Part shown: in pieces, positions 1-5,276 of the stretch
Layout of the letters: each line of letters starts with the position of its first letter
Position numbering within the stretch: the stretch's first letter is position 1
NCBI GenBank assembly: GCA_947040465.1
Contig: CAMRBO010000026.1
Span: 1 to 7,204, forward strand
Length of the DNA: 7,204 bases
Source of the DNA: an uncultured Mycoplasma sp.
GTDB lineage: Bacteria; Bacillota_I; Bacilli_A; Mycoplasmatales; Metamycoplasmataceae
Reading direction: 5' to 3'
Program-made: the position numbers and the translations under genes
The notes under the pieces: model-generated
What the model was told of the DNA's origin: nothing
The model's input: only the letters and a program-made list of their open reading frames with translations
The model's database searches: none

Positions 1-72
1 AATATGGAAGAAAATATAGAGAAAAATATGGAAAACAATATAGAGAAAAATACAGAAAACAATATAGAGGAA
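1..72 (+). repeat. 24-bp tandem repeat, three imperfect copies, in frame
   Basis: Three direct copies lie end to end at 1-24, 25-48 and 49-72, each starting AATAYRGAA and ending ATATAGAGRAA. They encode NMEENIEK, NMENNIEK and NTENNIEE. Because the unit is a multiple of three, gain or loss of copies would keep the gene in frame. The array may continue upstream of the window. Confidence 0.85.
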
Positions 73-378
73 AATAAAGTGGATGAAGGTACAACCACTT
101 CTTTAGATTCAAGTAAACAAGTTAAAACTCTATCTTCTCAAAATCCTAAAATTAAGAAAATAATAAAAAAGTTGTTAAAACATATCAAATATCTAGATAA
201 AGAAATAAATATATATAAAAAATCTAAAGAAAAAGCGAATATCTTTGGTGAAAATATGGAATTACTGATTACTAATTGTCAAGAAACATTAACGATCTTA
301 ATAAAGGAAAGAAATTATTTAGAAAAAAAATATTTAGATAACAAAATATTAATTGATAAATTAAAAAGAACTAATTAG
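1..378 (+). CDS. Hypothetical charged, probably coiled-coil protein (5' end outside the window)
   Basis: I do not recognise a family. The frame is open to the window edge. An ATG at base 4 sits inside a repeat, has no visible ribosome site and is preceded by an in-frame Asn codon, so the true start is probably upstream. The visible 125 residues have three parts. First comes a Glu/Asn/Lys repeat of three 8-residue units (consensus NMENNIEK). Next is a polar Ser/Thr linker (about residues 26-47). Last is a Lys/Glu/Leu-rich segment of about 75 residues (KKIIKKLLKHIKYLDKEINI and onward) with heptad-like spacing of Leu/Ile, typical of a coiled coil. There is no Trp, no Cys cluster, and no signal or membrane segment in the visible part. 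It ends with TAG 22 nt from the convergent tyrS stop. It could be a cytoskeletal, adhesin-tail or other structural protein; this is open. Being a real gene is likely; the function is unknown. Confidence 0.6.
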   Translation, partial: NMEENIEKNMENNIEKNTENNIEENKVDEGTTTSLDSSKQVKTLSSQNPKIKKIIKKLLKHIKYLDKEINIYKKSKEKANIFGENMELLITNCQETLTILIKERNYLEKKYLDNKILIDKLKRTN

Positions 379-382
379 TTCT
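361..382 (-). terminator. Probable intrinsic terminator of the ytpR-tyrS operon, inside the neighbouring gene's 3' end
   Basis: A perfect 16-bp palindrome (AGAACTAATTAGTTCT, 367-382) forms a 6-bp stem with an AATT loop. Read on the minus strand, the stem is followed at once by TTTTAA, as expected for a modest rho-independent terminator 18 nt past the tyrS stop. On the plus strand no T-run follows, so it does not look like a terminator for the first gene. It overlaps the last codons and TAG of that convergent gene. Confidence 0.55.
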
Positions 383-399
383 CACGGTGATGAAAATTG

Positions 400-1641
400 T
401 TAGTATTTAATTAAAAAATATGAACGTTTACCCTTTTTGATAATTAAATATTTTTTATCAAAATTTCTTGGAATAATTTCCATTTTTTCATCTTCAACAA
501 TATCTCCATCGATCATAATGGTTTTGGAATTAATGAATTCTCTAGCTTCTCTTTTTGAGTTGGCAATATTCGAAGAAATCAATAAATCAATCAAAATAAT
601 TTTTGTTCCATTATTTTTGTAAAATGGAATATCTTTTTTAATATTTTCGATATCTTTTATACTCAGTGTTTTAACTGATTTATTTCCCTCAAAAAGTATT
701 GATGTTATTTCCATAGATTTGTTCGCTTCAACTTCACCATGAATATCTTTTGTAACTTCAAATGCTAATAATTTTTGTGCAATCTTATCTTTTTTATTTT
801 CATTATGTTTTGATATAACTCCATCAATATTTTCGATACTTAAATATGTATATCATTTTAATAATTTTTCAACATCTTCATCATTTTGATTTAGTAAATA
901 TTGATACATTGAAAATGATGATGTCTTTTCCTTATCTAATCAAATTGGTTGTCCAACAGATTTGCCAAACTTTTTCCCGTTAGAATCAGTTAATAAATTA
1001 AGTGTGATACCTAAAGCGTTATTTTCACCAAAAGATTTTCTAATTAATTCTAATCCCGTTGTGATGTTTCCTCACTGATCACTTCCTCCAGCTTGAATTT
1101 TAATATTCTTTTTTTCATATAATATTTTGAAGTCATTTCCTTGTATTAGTTGATATGCAAACTCTGTGAATGATAATCCCGTTTCAATTCTTGAGCTAAC
1201 TGAATCTTTTGCCATCATATAATTAATTGTTATATTTTTACCTGTATCTCTTAAAAAATCTAAAAATGAAACATCTTTATAAAAATCATAATTATCAATG
1301 ACTTCAAGATTGAATGATTCAAGTTGCTTTTTAATTGCTAACTTATTGTTGATAATGGTTTCATTGTCCAACAAAATACGTTCAGCATCTTTGAAAGAAG
1401 GATCGCCAATCATTCCTGTTGCTCCACCAATAATTGCAAAAGATTTTATACCAGCATTTTGGAATCTTTTTAATATTGTTATTGGAATATAATTACCTAA
1501 ATGTAATGATTTTGCCGTAGGGTCAAAACCAATATATATTCCGTCTTCATTTTTTATCTTTGTTAATTTTTCTTCATTACTAATATTATTTATAATTTTC
1601 CTTAATTTTAAATCTTCTATTAATTTTATTATCTCTTTCAT
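400..1641 (-). CDS. tyrS: Tyrosyl-tRNA synthetase (TyrRS)
   Basis: It attaches tyrosine to tRNA-Tyr in the cytoplasm using ATP (class I synthetase). The protein has 413 residues, the normal bacterial length. The class I HIGH-type motif is HLGN at residues 47-50, following YIGFDPTAKSL. The tyrosine pocket region includes GGSDQWGN at 185-192. The KMSKS-type loop is KFGKS at 224-228. A C-terminal S4 RNA-binding domain covers about 345-413. Three in-frame TGA codons (residues 190, 234, 263) must be read as Trp; W190 is the invariant Trp of the GGSDQW motif. I chose the ATG at 1641 because AGAGAGGAT lies about 9 nt upstream and the family N-terminus begins here (KEIIKLIEDLKLRKIINN). An in-frame ATG at 1695 would overlap ytpR and add 18 atypical residues. 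The gene follows ytpR by 16 nt, and the ytpR stop abuts its ribosome site, so the two are co-transcribed. Confidence 0.97.
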
Positions 1642-1657
1642 ATTTAAAACATCCTCT

Positions 1658-2242
1658 CTAAAATATGTATTCTTCTGAAACTTCTTGTCCTTCAATCAAA
1701 ATAATACCTTCTTTATCAACTCCTATTGATTTATAAGAGCAAATCATTCCTTGTGAGATAGCACCCATTACTTTTGATTCATTTATAATCATTCCTGTAG
1801 CTAGAAATGCTCCATTTGTGGCAAACAAATGTTTTTCGCCAACTTTCAAATTACTTAAGTTTGTAATAATGTTAATTTTAGCTTCTTCCTTTGTTTCAAC
1901 TGTTAAAATTTTTAATTTGTCACTTTTTGGATGATTTTGTATTTCTGTAATCACACCTATTCTAAAAAAAGAAATATTTTTAACTTTTGACATTTCTTTC
2001 GGAAATTTTTGAACTATTTTTAAAAAGTTTTCATTAGAAAAATGATGATAACCCTCTTTTATTTCCCCCAATTCTCCTTCATAATCAAAAATATTAATTC
2101 CAACTAATATTTTATCAATATAAATGAATGTGAAATTATCATTCTTTATAACTTCTGTTTCTCCAGAAAAACTTCCAAAAACAATAATTATGTTTTGTTT
2201 ATAGTTAAAGATTTCGCTTGATGTTACTATTGAAATTGCCAT
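1658..2242 (-). CDS. ytpR: YtpR-like tRNA-binding domain protein
   Basis: The 194-residue protein has the two-part layout of the Firmicute/mollicute YtpR family. An N-terminal region of about 90 residues (DUF4479-like by position) is followed by an EMAPII/Trbp111-type OB-fold tRNA-binding domain from about residue 92 to the end. The OB-fold signature is clear: HPKSDKLKILTVE at 104-116, a glycine-rich NGAFLATGMII segment, and GMICSYKSIG near the C-terminus, as in the B1 domain of PheRS-beta and in Trbp111. Family knowledge suggests non-specific tRNA binding; the exact cellular role is unsettled. It is the first gene of an operon with tyrS, which fits a job in tRNA charging. There is no Shine-Dalgarno before the ATG; instead a TATAAT ends 7 nt upstream, so the mRNA is probably leaderless. 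It reads without any TGA codon. Confidence 0.9.
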   Translation of the reverse strand: MAISIVTSSEIFNYKQNIIIVFGSFSGETEVIKNDNFTFIYIDKILVGINIFDYEGELGEIKEGYHHFSNENFLKIVQKFPKEMSKVKNISFFRIGVITEIQNHPKSDKLKILTVETKEEAKINIITNLSNLKVGEKHLFATNGAFLATGMIINESKVMGAISQGMICSYKSIGVDKEGIILIEGQEVSEEYIF

Positions 2243-2249
2243 ATAAAAT

Positions 2250-2255
2250 ATTATA
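2250..2255 (-). promoter_or_regulatory. -10 box of the ytpR-tyrS operon (leaderless start)
   Basis: On the minus strand, a perfect TATAAT is followed by 7 nt (ATTTTAT) and then the ytpR ATG. Standard -10 to +1 spacing puts transcription start on or within a base of the A of ATG. No good -35 is seen at 16-18 nt. The promoter diverges from the kinase promoter about 40 nt away. Confidence 0.6.
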
Positions 2256-2291
2256 ATTGAAAAGTTTTAATAAAATGAAATATTTATCTTA

Positions 2292-2297
2292 TATAAT
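2292..2297 (+). promoter_or_regulatory. -10 box of the kinase/hydrolase operon
   Basis: A perfect TATAAT lies 43 nt before the kinase ATG. No convincing -35 is visible. A start near 2304 would give a leader of about 37 nt that carries the Shine-Dalgarno AGGGAG (2330-2335), in contrast to the leaderless arrangement of the divergent ytpR. Confidence 0.55.
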
Positions 2298-2340
2298 ATT
2301 CAATATACACAAATAAATAATAAATTTCTAGGGAGTAAAG

Positions 2341-3024
2341 ATGTTAAAAAATGTTTTTCAAAAAATTAAAGTTTCCAATAGTTATGCTATTGGTGGAATG
2401 ATTGGAGCTGGGAAATCTACTTTATCAAGAGCTTTGGCAGAGGAAATTAATGCTGACGTTGTTTTCGAATTAAACGAAGATGATAAATTACAAAATTTAT
2501 TGTTGGAAAAATTGTATGAGGGAGATAAAACTTCAGCCATTGCATTTCAAGTTTACTTTTTTTGTTCAAGATTTGATAATTATAAAAACGGAATTACAAA
2601 TAATAATTTAACTGTTTTTGATAGAACTATTTTTGAAGACAGATTATTTGCCCATCAAAATATGACATCTGACCCCATTATGTTTGGATTTTATGATAGT
2701 ATGTGACATGATAAAGTAAAAGAATTGATTTATTCTGTTGGAGTTCCTAAATTATATATAGTACTAGATTTAAAATGAGAAGAATTTAAAGATAGAATTT
2801 TTAGAAGAGGTAGAAAATCAGAAGTTGAAAATTTTTCTAAAAATGAAGCATACTTTAAATCAGTACATACTATATATTTAAAATACCTTGTAGATATATG
2901 TCAAGTTTATGGAATTAATTATATTGTTATTGACGCTTCTTTAACTACCGAACAACAAATTCATTTAATCAAAAATAAAATAAAAAAAGATGGTTTAGAA
3001 ACAACATTAGTTGAAACTAAATAA
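2341..3024 (+). CDS. Deoxynucleoside kinase (deoxyadenosine/deoxyguanosine kinase type)
   Basis: It phosphorylates a deoxynucleoside with ATP to give the dNMP. This is a salvage step that matters in mollicutes, which generally cannot make nucleotides de novo. The 227-residue length is typical of the dNK/dCK/dGK family. Visible motifs are the P-loop GGMIGAGKST (18-27), the catalytic-base Glu region VVFELNED (E43), the DRTIFEDRLFA signature (94-104, equivalent to the family's DRS-E-D-FA), and an arginine-rich lid DRIFRRGRKSE (151-161). TGA encodes Trp at residues 122 and 146; without recoding the protein would stop right after the DR motif. The start is fixed by AGGGAG 5 nt upstream. The next gene begins 2 nt after the stop, so the two form an operon. 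Substrate preference cannot be read from sequence by eye; mollicute homologues are usually called deoxyadenosine or deoxyguanosine kinases. Confidence 0.93.
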
Positions 3025-3026
3025 CT

Positions 3027-3827
3027 ATGGAAACATTAAGTAACGAAATTGGATTTTATAAATTTAAACCATCTAAAAATATTTCAAAAGGAACGATAGT
3101 TTTTATTCATGGTTTTGCAACTAATAGTGATTATCATGATGATGCTGGTGAAAAATTCGATGATTATGATTATTATACTTTAGAACTTCCAGGAAGTGGC
3201 TATACTGAATTGGAGGACATTAACAATTTTAGTTTGAATACTTTTGTTGATTTTTGTATATCAATGATTGAAGAGCTTCAATTAAATGATATATTTTTAA
3301 TGGGTCATTCAATGGGTGGATCTTTAGTTATGAGAATAGCTAATAAAATAGGATACAAGATTAAGAAACTTATTTTAGTAACACCAATGAATTCTTCAAT
3401 AACTTGAAATTCACTTAAATTATTCTTTTTATTCACCCCCAAAAGCTTCAATAAAACATTATCTTTAAATAATGTTTTATATAAGGATTTGACGAAAACT
3501 ATAAATTTAGATATTGAAAATTATATTAATAAAGAACATCAATATCAAGTTCAGCATTTGACTTTTTTTAAAAAGTTAAAGAACAAACTTTATAGTGTTC
3601 AAAATCTTAAAAATTGTTTAGCGGCAGAAAAACTATTATCAATACCTACATTATTGATAGTTGGAGAATTTGATAAAACCATTCCTTATAAACCAGCAAT
3701 TAGAGCTATTAAAAAATCAGGAAAACCCTTTATACAGGTATCTATATTCAAAGATTCTGCTCATGTTCCATTTCAAGAAGAACCAAATAAATATTATAAA
3801 GAAATCACTGATTTTTTAGATAATTAA
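3027..3827 (+). CDS. Alpha/beta hydrolase (serine hydrolase, lipase/esterase-like)
   Basis: The 266-residue protein has the alpha/beta-hydrolase fold. The oxyanion-hole segment is IHGFATNS (27-34). LPGSGYTE (54-61) is typical of the family. The nucleophile elbow is GHSMGGS, with Ser95 as nucleophile. VGEFDKTIP carries the likely acid Asp216, and DSAHVPF carries the catalytic His246. The full triad is present and correctly ordered. Residue 127 is TGA (Trp); under the standard code the gene would appear split into 3027-3407 and 3489-3827, but both parts are in one frame. There is no Shine-Dalgarno; the ATG lies 2 nt after the kinase stop, so translation is probably coupled. There is no signal peptide, so it is likely cytoplasmic. 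The substrate is unknown; mollicute relatives are often annotated as lysophospholipase, esterase or lipase. A strong inverted repeat lies inside the coding sequence at 3451-3480. Confidence 0.93.
3451..3480. repeat. Perfect 12-bp inverted repeat with 6-nt loop inside the hydrolase gene
   Basis: ATAAAACATTAT (3451-3462) and its exact reverse complement ATAATGTTTTAT (3469-3480) flank CTTTAA. It is the longest perfect hairpin I found in the window. No T-run follows on either strand, so it is not an obvious terminator. It codes for the stretch NKTLSLNNVL of the hydrolase, between the core and the cap/C-terminal half. Confidence 0.8.
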
Positions 3828-3860
3828 AAAAACACATTACAGTGTTCCCTCCTTTTTTTC
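3824..3860. terminator. Bidirectional terminator between the hydrolase and the peptide gene
   Basis: AACAC (3831-3835) pairs with GTGTT (3842-3846) around a 6-nt loop. On the plus strand CCCTCC and then a run of seven T follow (3853-3859), just past the hydrolase stop. On the minus strand the stem runs straight into a six-T tract (3830-3825), which fits termination of the peptide gene that stops at 3870. The short stem makes this moderate evidence; the minus-strand form is the better one. Confidence 0.6.
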
Positions 3861-3869
3861 TTTATTTAA

Positions 3870-4115
3870 TTAATAAATAAAACTTACTTTTGTTAAATCG
3901 TTTGCTTTTTCTTCGTGTTTTTCTCACTTAGAATGTGTTCCATCTTTATTTTTAACTTCACCCTTGTCACTAAATAATAATTTGAAAGATGAAACAATCG
4001 ATGAAACAGCGGGCAATACCAACGGTAACAAAGTTCCTAGAAAAAACATGCCGCTTCCACCGTATGTTTTTGCAGCTTGATCATCACTAATTTTTTTAAA
4101 TCCATTTATATTCAC
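3870..4115 (-). CDS. Double-glycine leader peptide, bacteriocin-like precursor
   Basis: With TGA (3924-3926) read as Trp64 the product is 81 residues, ending ANDLTKVSFIY at a TAA; stopping at the TGA would give 63. The N-terminus FKKISDDQAAKTYGG fits the class II bacteriocin leader pattern relative to the cut after Gly20: Ile -12, Ser -11, Gln -8, Ala -7, Gly-Gly -2/-1. The predicted mature part (about 61 residues) opens with the small or hydrophobic segment SGMFFLGTLLPLVLPAVSS, long enough to cross a membrane, followed by a highly charged Lys/Glu tail with one Trp. Known processing of such leaders is by a C39-peptidase ABC exporter; none is in this window, nor is an immunity gene evident. 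The start is GTG, chosen because AAAGGAGG lies 5 nt upstream and the leader pattern begins there. It stands alone between two plus-strand units. It could be a toxin, a signal or an accessory secreted peptide; function is inferred. Confidence 0.75.
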
Positions 4116-4120
4116 ATTAA

Positions 4121-4128
4121 CCTCCTTT
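4121..4128 (-). promoter_or_regulatory. Strong Shine-Dalgarno of the peptide gene
   Basis: The minus strand reads AAAGGAGG, then TTAAT, then the GTG start. This is the best Shine-Dalgarno match in the window. It decides the GTG start, because the overlapping ATG two bases earlier reaches a TAA after two further codons. Confidence 0.8.
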
Positions 4129-4200
4129 CATACATATATATTCCAAAATATCCTTATTTTTAATCAAAAAAAAATATTTTGTGAAAAAAGTGGGATAAAT

Positions 4201-4229
4201 ATTATTTTCTAGTTTCTTAATAACTACAA
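4201..4229 (-). promoter_or_regulatory. Possible promoter of the peptide gene
   Basis: The minus strand shows TTGTAG (4229-4224), a 17-nt spacer and AATAAT (4206-4201), giving a leader of about 80 nt. The -35 is weak and AT-rich DNA offers many chance matches, so this is tentative. An inverted repeat (4242-4267) lies just upstream of it. Confidence 0.3.
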
Positions 4230-4241
4230 AATGTGGATAAG

Positions 4242-4267
4242 TCACATTAAAAATATAAGTAATGTGA
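4242..4267. repeat. Inverted repeat TCACATT-N12-AATGTGA, possible operator
   Basis: TCACATT (4242-4248) and AATGTGA (4261-4267) are exact reverse complements 12 nt apart, in the region between the divergent peptide gene and holA. A further copy in the form AATGTGAAT (minus strand, 4118-4110) overlaps the peptide's GTG start. A regulator-binding role is inference from position and repetition. Confidence 0.4.
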
Positions 4268-4319
4268 ATGATTAAAAACTTAAAATAAAATAAATTCATT
4301 AAATTTTTTAACAACTCTT

Positions 4320-4325
4320 TATAAT
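4320..4325 (+). promoter_or_regulatory. -10 box of holA (leaderless start)
   Basis: A perfect TATAAT is followed by six bases (TAATAT) and the holA ATG. Normal -10 to +1 spacing places the transcript start at the ATG. TTCATT at 4295-4300, with a 19-nt spacer, is at best a weak -35. No Shine-Dalgarno is present. Confidence 0.6.
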
Positions 4326-4331
4326 TAATAT

Positions 4332-5258
4332 ATGTATTTTATTTATGGGGAAGAACAATTTTTAATTGATAAAAAAATTAAAAACATATTAAAAGAAAAT
4401 AATGGTGTTAATCCAATATTTTTTGATGCAGAAACATCTATTTATGATGCTATTAATGAAATTAATATTTTTTCAATATTTGATGATCAAAAAATAATAA
4501 TATTTAAAGATTTTTATTTATTGAATAAATCTCATCTATCAGACGACCAAGAAATAATAAACTCAATCAAAAATAGAAACAATAATTGTTTAATTGTTTT
4601 TACTTATTCATATTCAATGCCAAAAATAAAAACAAGTTTATTTAAGTATCTTTTGGATAATTCTAAAGTAATTGAAATTAAAAAATATAATGGTTCAGAA
4701 CTAATTGCGGTTATCAAGGAAATAATTGAATCAAAAGGTGGTAAAATATCAAATATAAATTCCATATTACTTTCGACAAAATTACCTAATGATTTAAATT
4801 TAATAATTAGAGAAATTGATAAATTATTACTTGAAGAAAAAGAAATTACTAAAGAAATGATATTAACATCTATTTCAAAATATAGTTCAAATAATATATT
4901 TGAATTTATTAATTCATTTCAGGAACGAGACACCTCAGGGATATTCAGGAGTTATAAGGAAAAAATTGATAATGGAGAATCGATAATTAATTTGATTTCA
5001 CAACTTTCAAATGCTCTAATTCTTTGTTCGGATATCTATTCTTATAAAGCGACAAATTTGAGATTAGACGAAATTGCTATTGAAACAAAAATTCATATTT
5101 TTAGAATTAAAAAAGCAGATAAATTACTCATAAATTTAGGTTTCAAAAAAGTAAAAAAATTGCTTCATATGATGTCAGATTTAGATACTAATATTAAAAC
5201 CGGTATGATTGATGAAGTTATTGGATTCGAAAAACTTCTTTTAGAAATAATACGTTAA
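4332..5258 (+). CDS. holA: DNA polymerase III delta subunit (clamp loader)
   Basis: The delta subunit of the clamp loader opens the beta sliding clamp during replication. The protein has 308 residues, slightly short of the usual 330-345. The N-terminus MYFIYGEEQFLIDKKIKNIL matches the family's typical (Y)(L/F)YGEEPFLI start. IFSIFDDQKIIIFKDFYLL (about 47-65) corresponds to the conserved segment containing the clamp-binding residues. LPNDLNLIIREIDKLLL (about 151-167) matches the conserved 'ND...L..E..KL' segment. The rest is the helical collar domain. There is no Walker A motif, as expected for delta. The gene uses no Trp codon at all. The start is fixed by homology at the N-terminus and by the TATAAT just upstream. 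It is separated from the GH13 gene by 18 nt that contain that gene's own -10 box. Confidence 0.88.
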   Translation: MYFIYGEEQFLIDKKIKNILKENNGVNPIFFDAETSIYDAINEINIFSIFDDQKIIIFKDFYLLNKSHLSDDQEIINSIKNRNNNCLIVFTYSYSMPKIKTSLFKYLLDNSKVIEIKKYNGSELIAVIKEIIESKGGKISNINSILLSTKLPNDLNLIIREIDKLLLEEKEITKEMILTSISKYSSNNIFEFINSFQERDTSGIFRSYKEKIDNGESIINLISQLSNALILCSDIYSYKATNLRLDEIAIETKIHIFRIKKADKLLINLGFKKVKKLLHMMSDLDTNIKTGMIDEVIGFEKLLLEIIR

Positions 5259-5263
5259 TTTTG

Positions 5264-5269
5264 TATAAT
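5264..5269 (+). promoter_or_regulatory. -10 box of the GH13 gene (leaderless start)
   Basis: TATAAT lies in the 18-nt gap after holA and is followed by TTTTAAT and the ATG, again placing +1 at the start codon. TTAGAA (5241-5246), 17 nt upstream and inside holA, is a possible poor -35. No Shine-Dalgarno is present. Confidence 0.6.
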
Positions 5270-5276
5270 TTTTAAT

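Noticed and set aside
437..622. Plus-strand open frame of 61 codons
   Set aside because: It lies antisense to the S4-domain end of tyrS, has no ribosome site and no recognisable motif; a shadow of the real gene.
1298..1492. Plus-strand open frame of 64 codons
   Set aside because: Antisense to the conserved catalytic domain of tyrS; composition follows the opposite strand.
2704..2706. Apparent premature stop (TGA) in the kinase, and similar ones in tyrS, the hydrolase and the GH13 gene
   Set aside because: All are in frame with conserved sequence on both sides and fit UGA as Trp; no frameshift or pseudogene is needed.
3836..3858. AAGGAGGG on the minus strand followed by ATG, considered as a small gene
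   Set aside because: The frame closes after three codons inside the terminator T-run.
4117..4131. Mini-frame ATG-AAA-GGA-GGT-TAA just before the peptide start, considered as a leader peptide
   Set aside because: It is simply the Shine-Dalgarno sequence read as codons; four residues with no ribosome site of its own.
4242..4267. TGTGA/TCACA resemblance to a CRP site
   Set aside because: The half-sites face the opposite way (TCACA...TGTGA) with a 12-nt gap instead of TGTGA-N6-TCACA, and I know of no CRP regulation in mollicutes.
4117..4314. Minus-strand 65-codon hydrophobic frame upstream of the peptide gene, considered as an immunity protein
   Set aside because: It starts at TTG without a Shine-Dalgarno, fills the promoter region between divergent genes, and its end consists of the peptide's own ribosome site (MKGG). 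Probably chance in AT-rich DNA, though hydrophobic.
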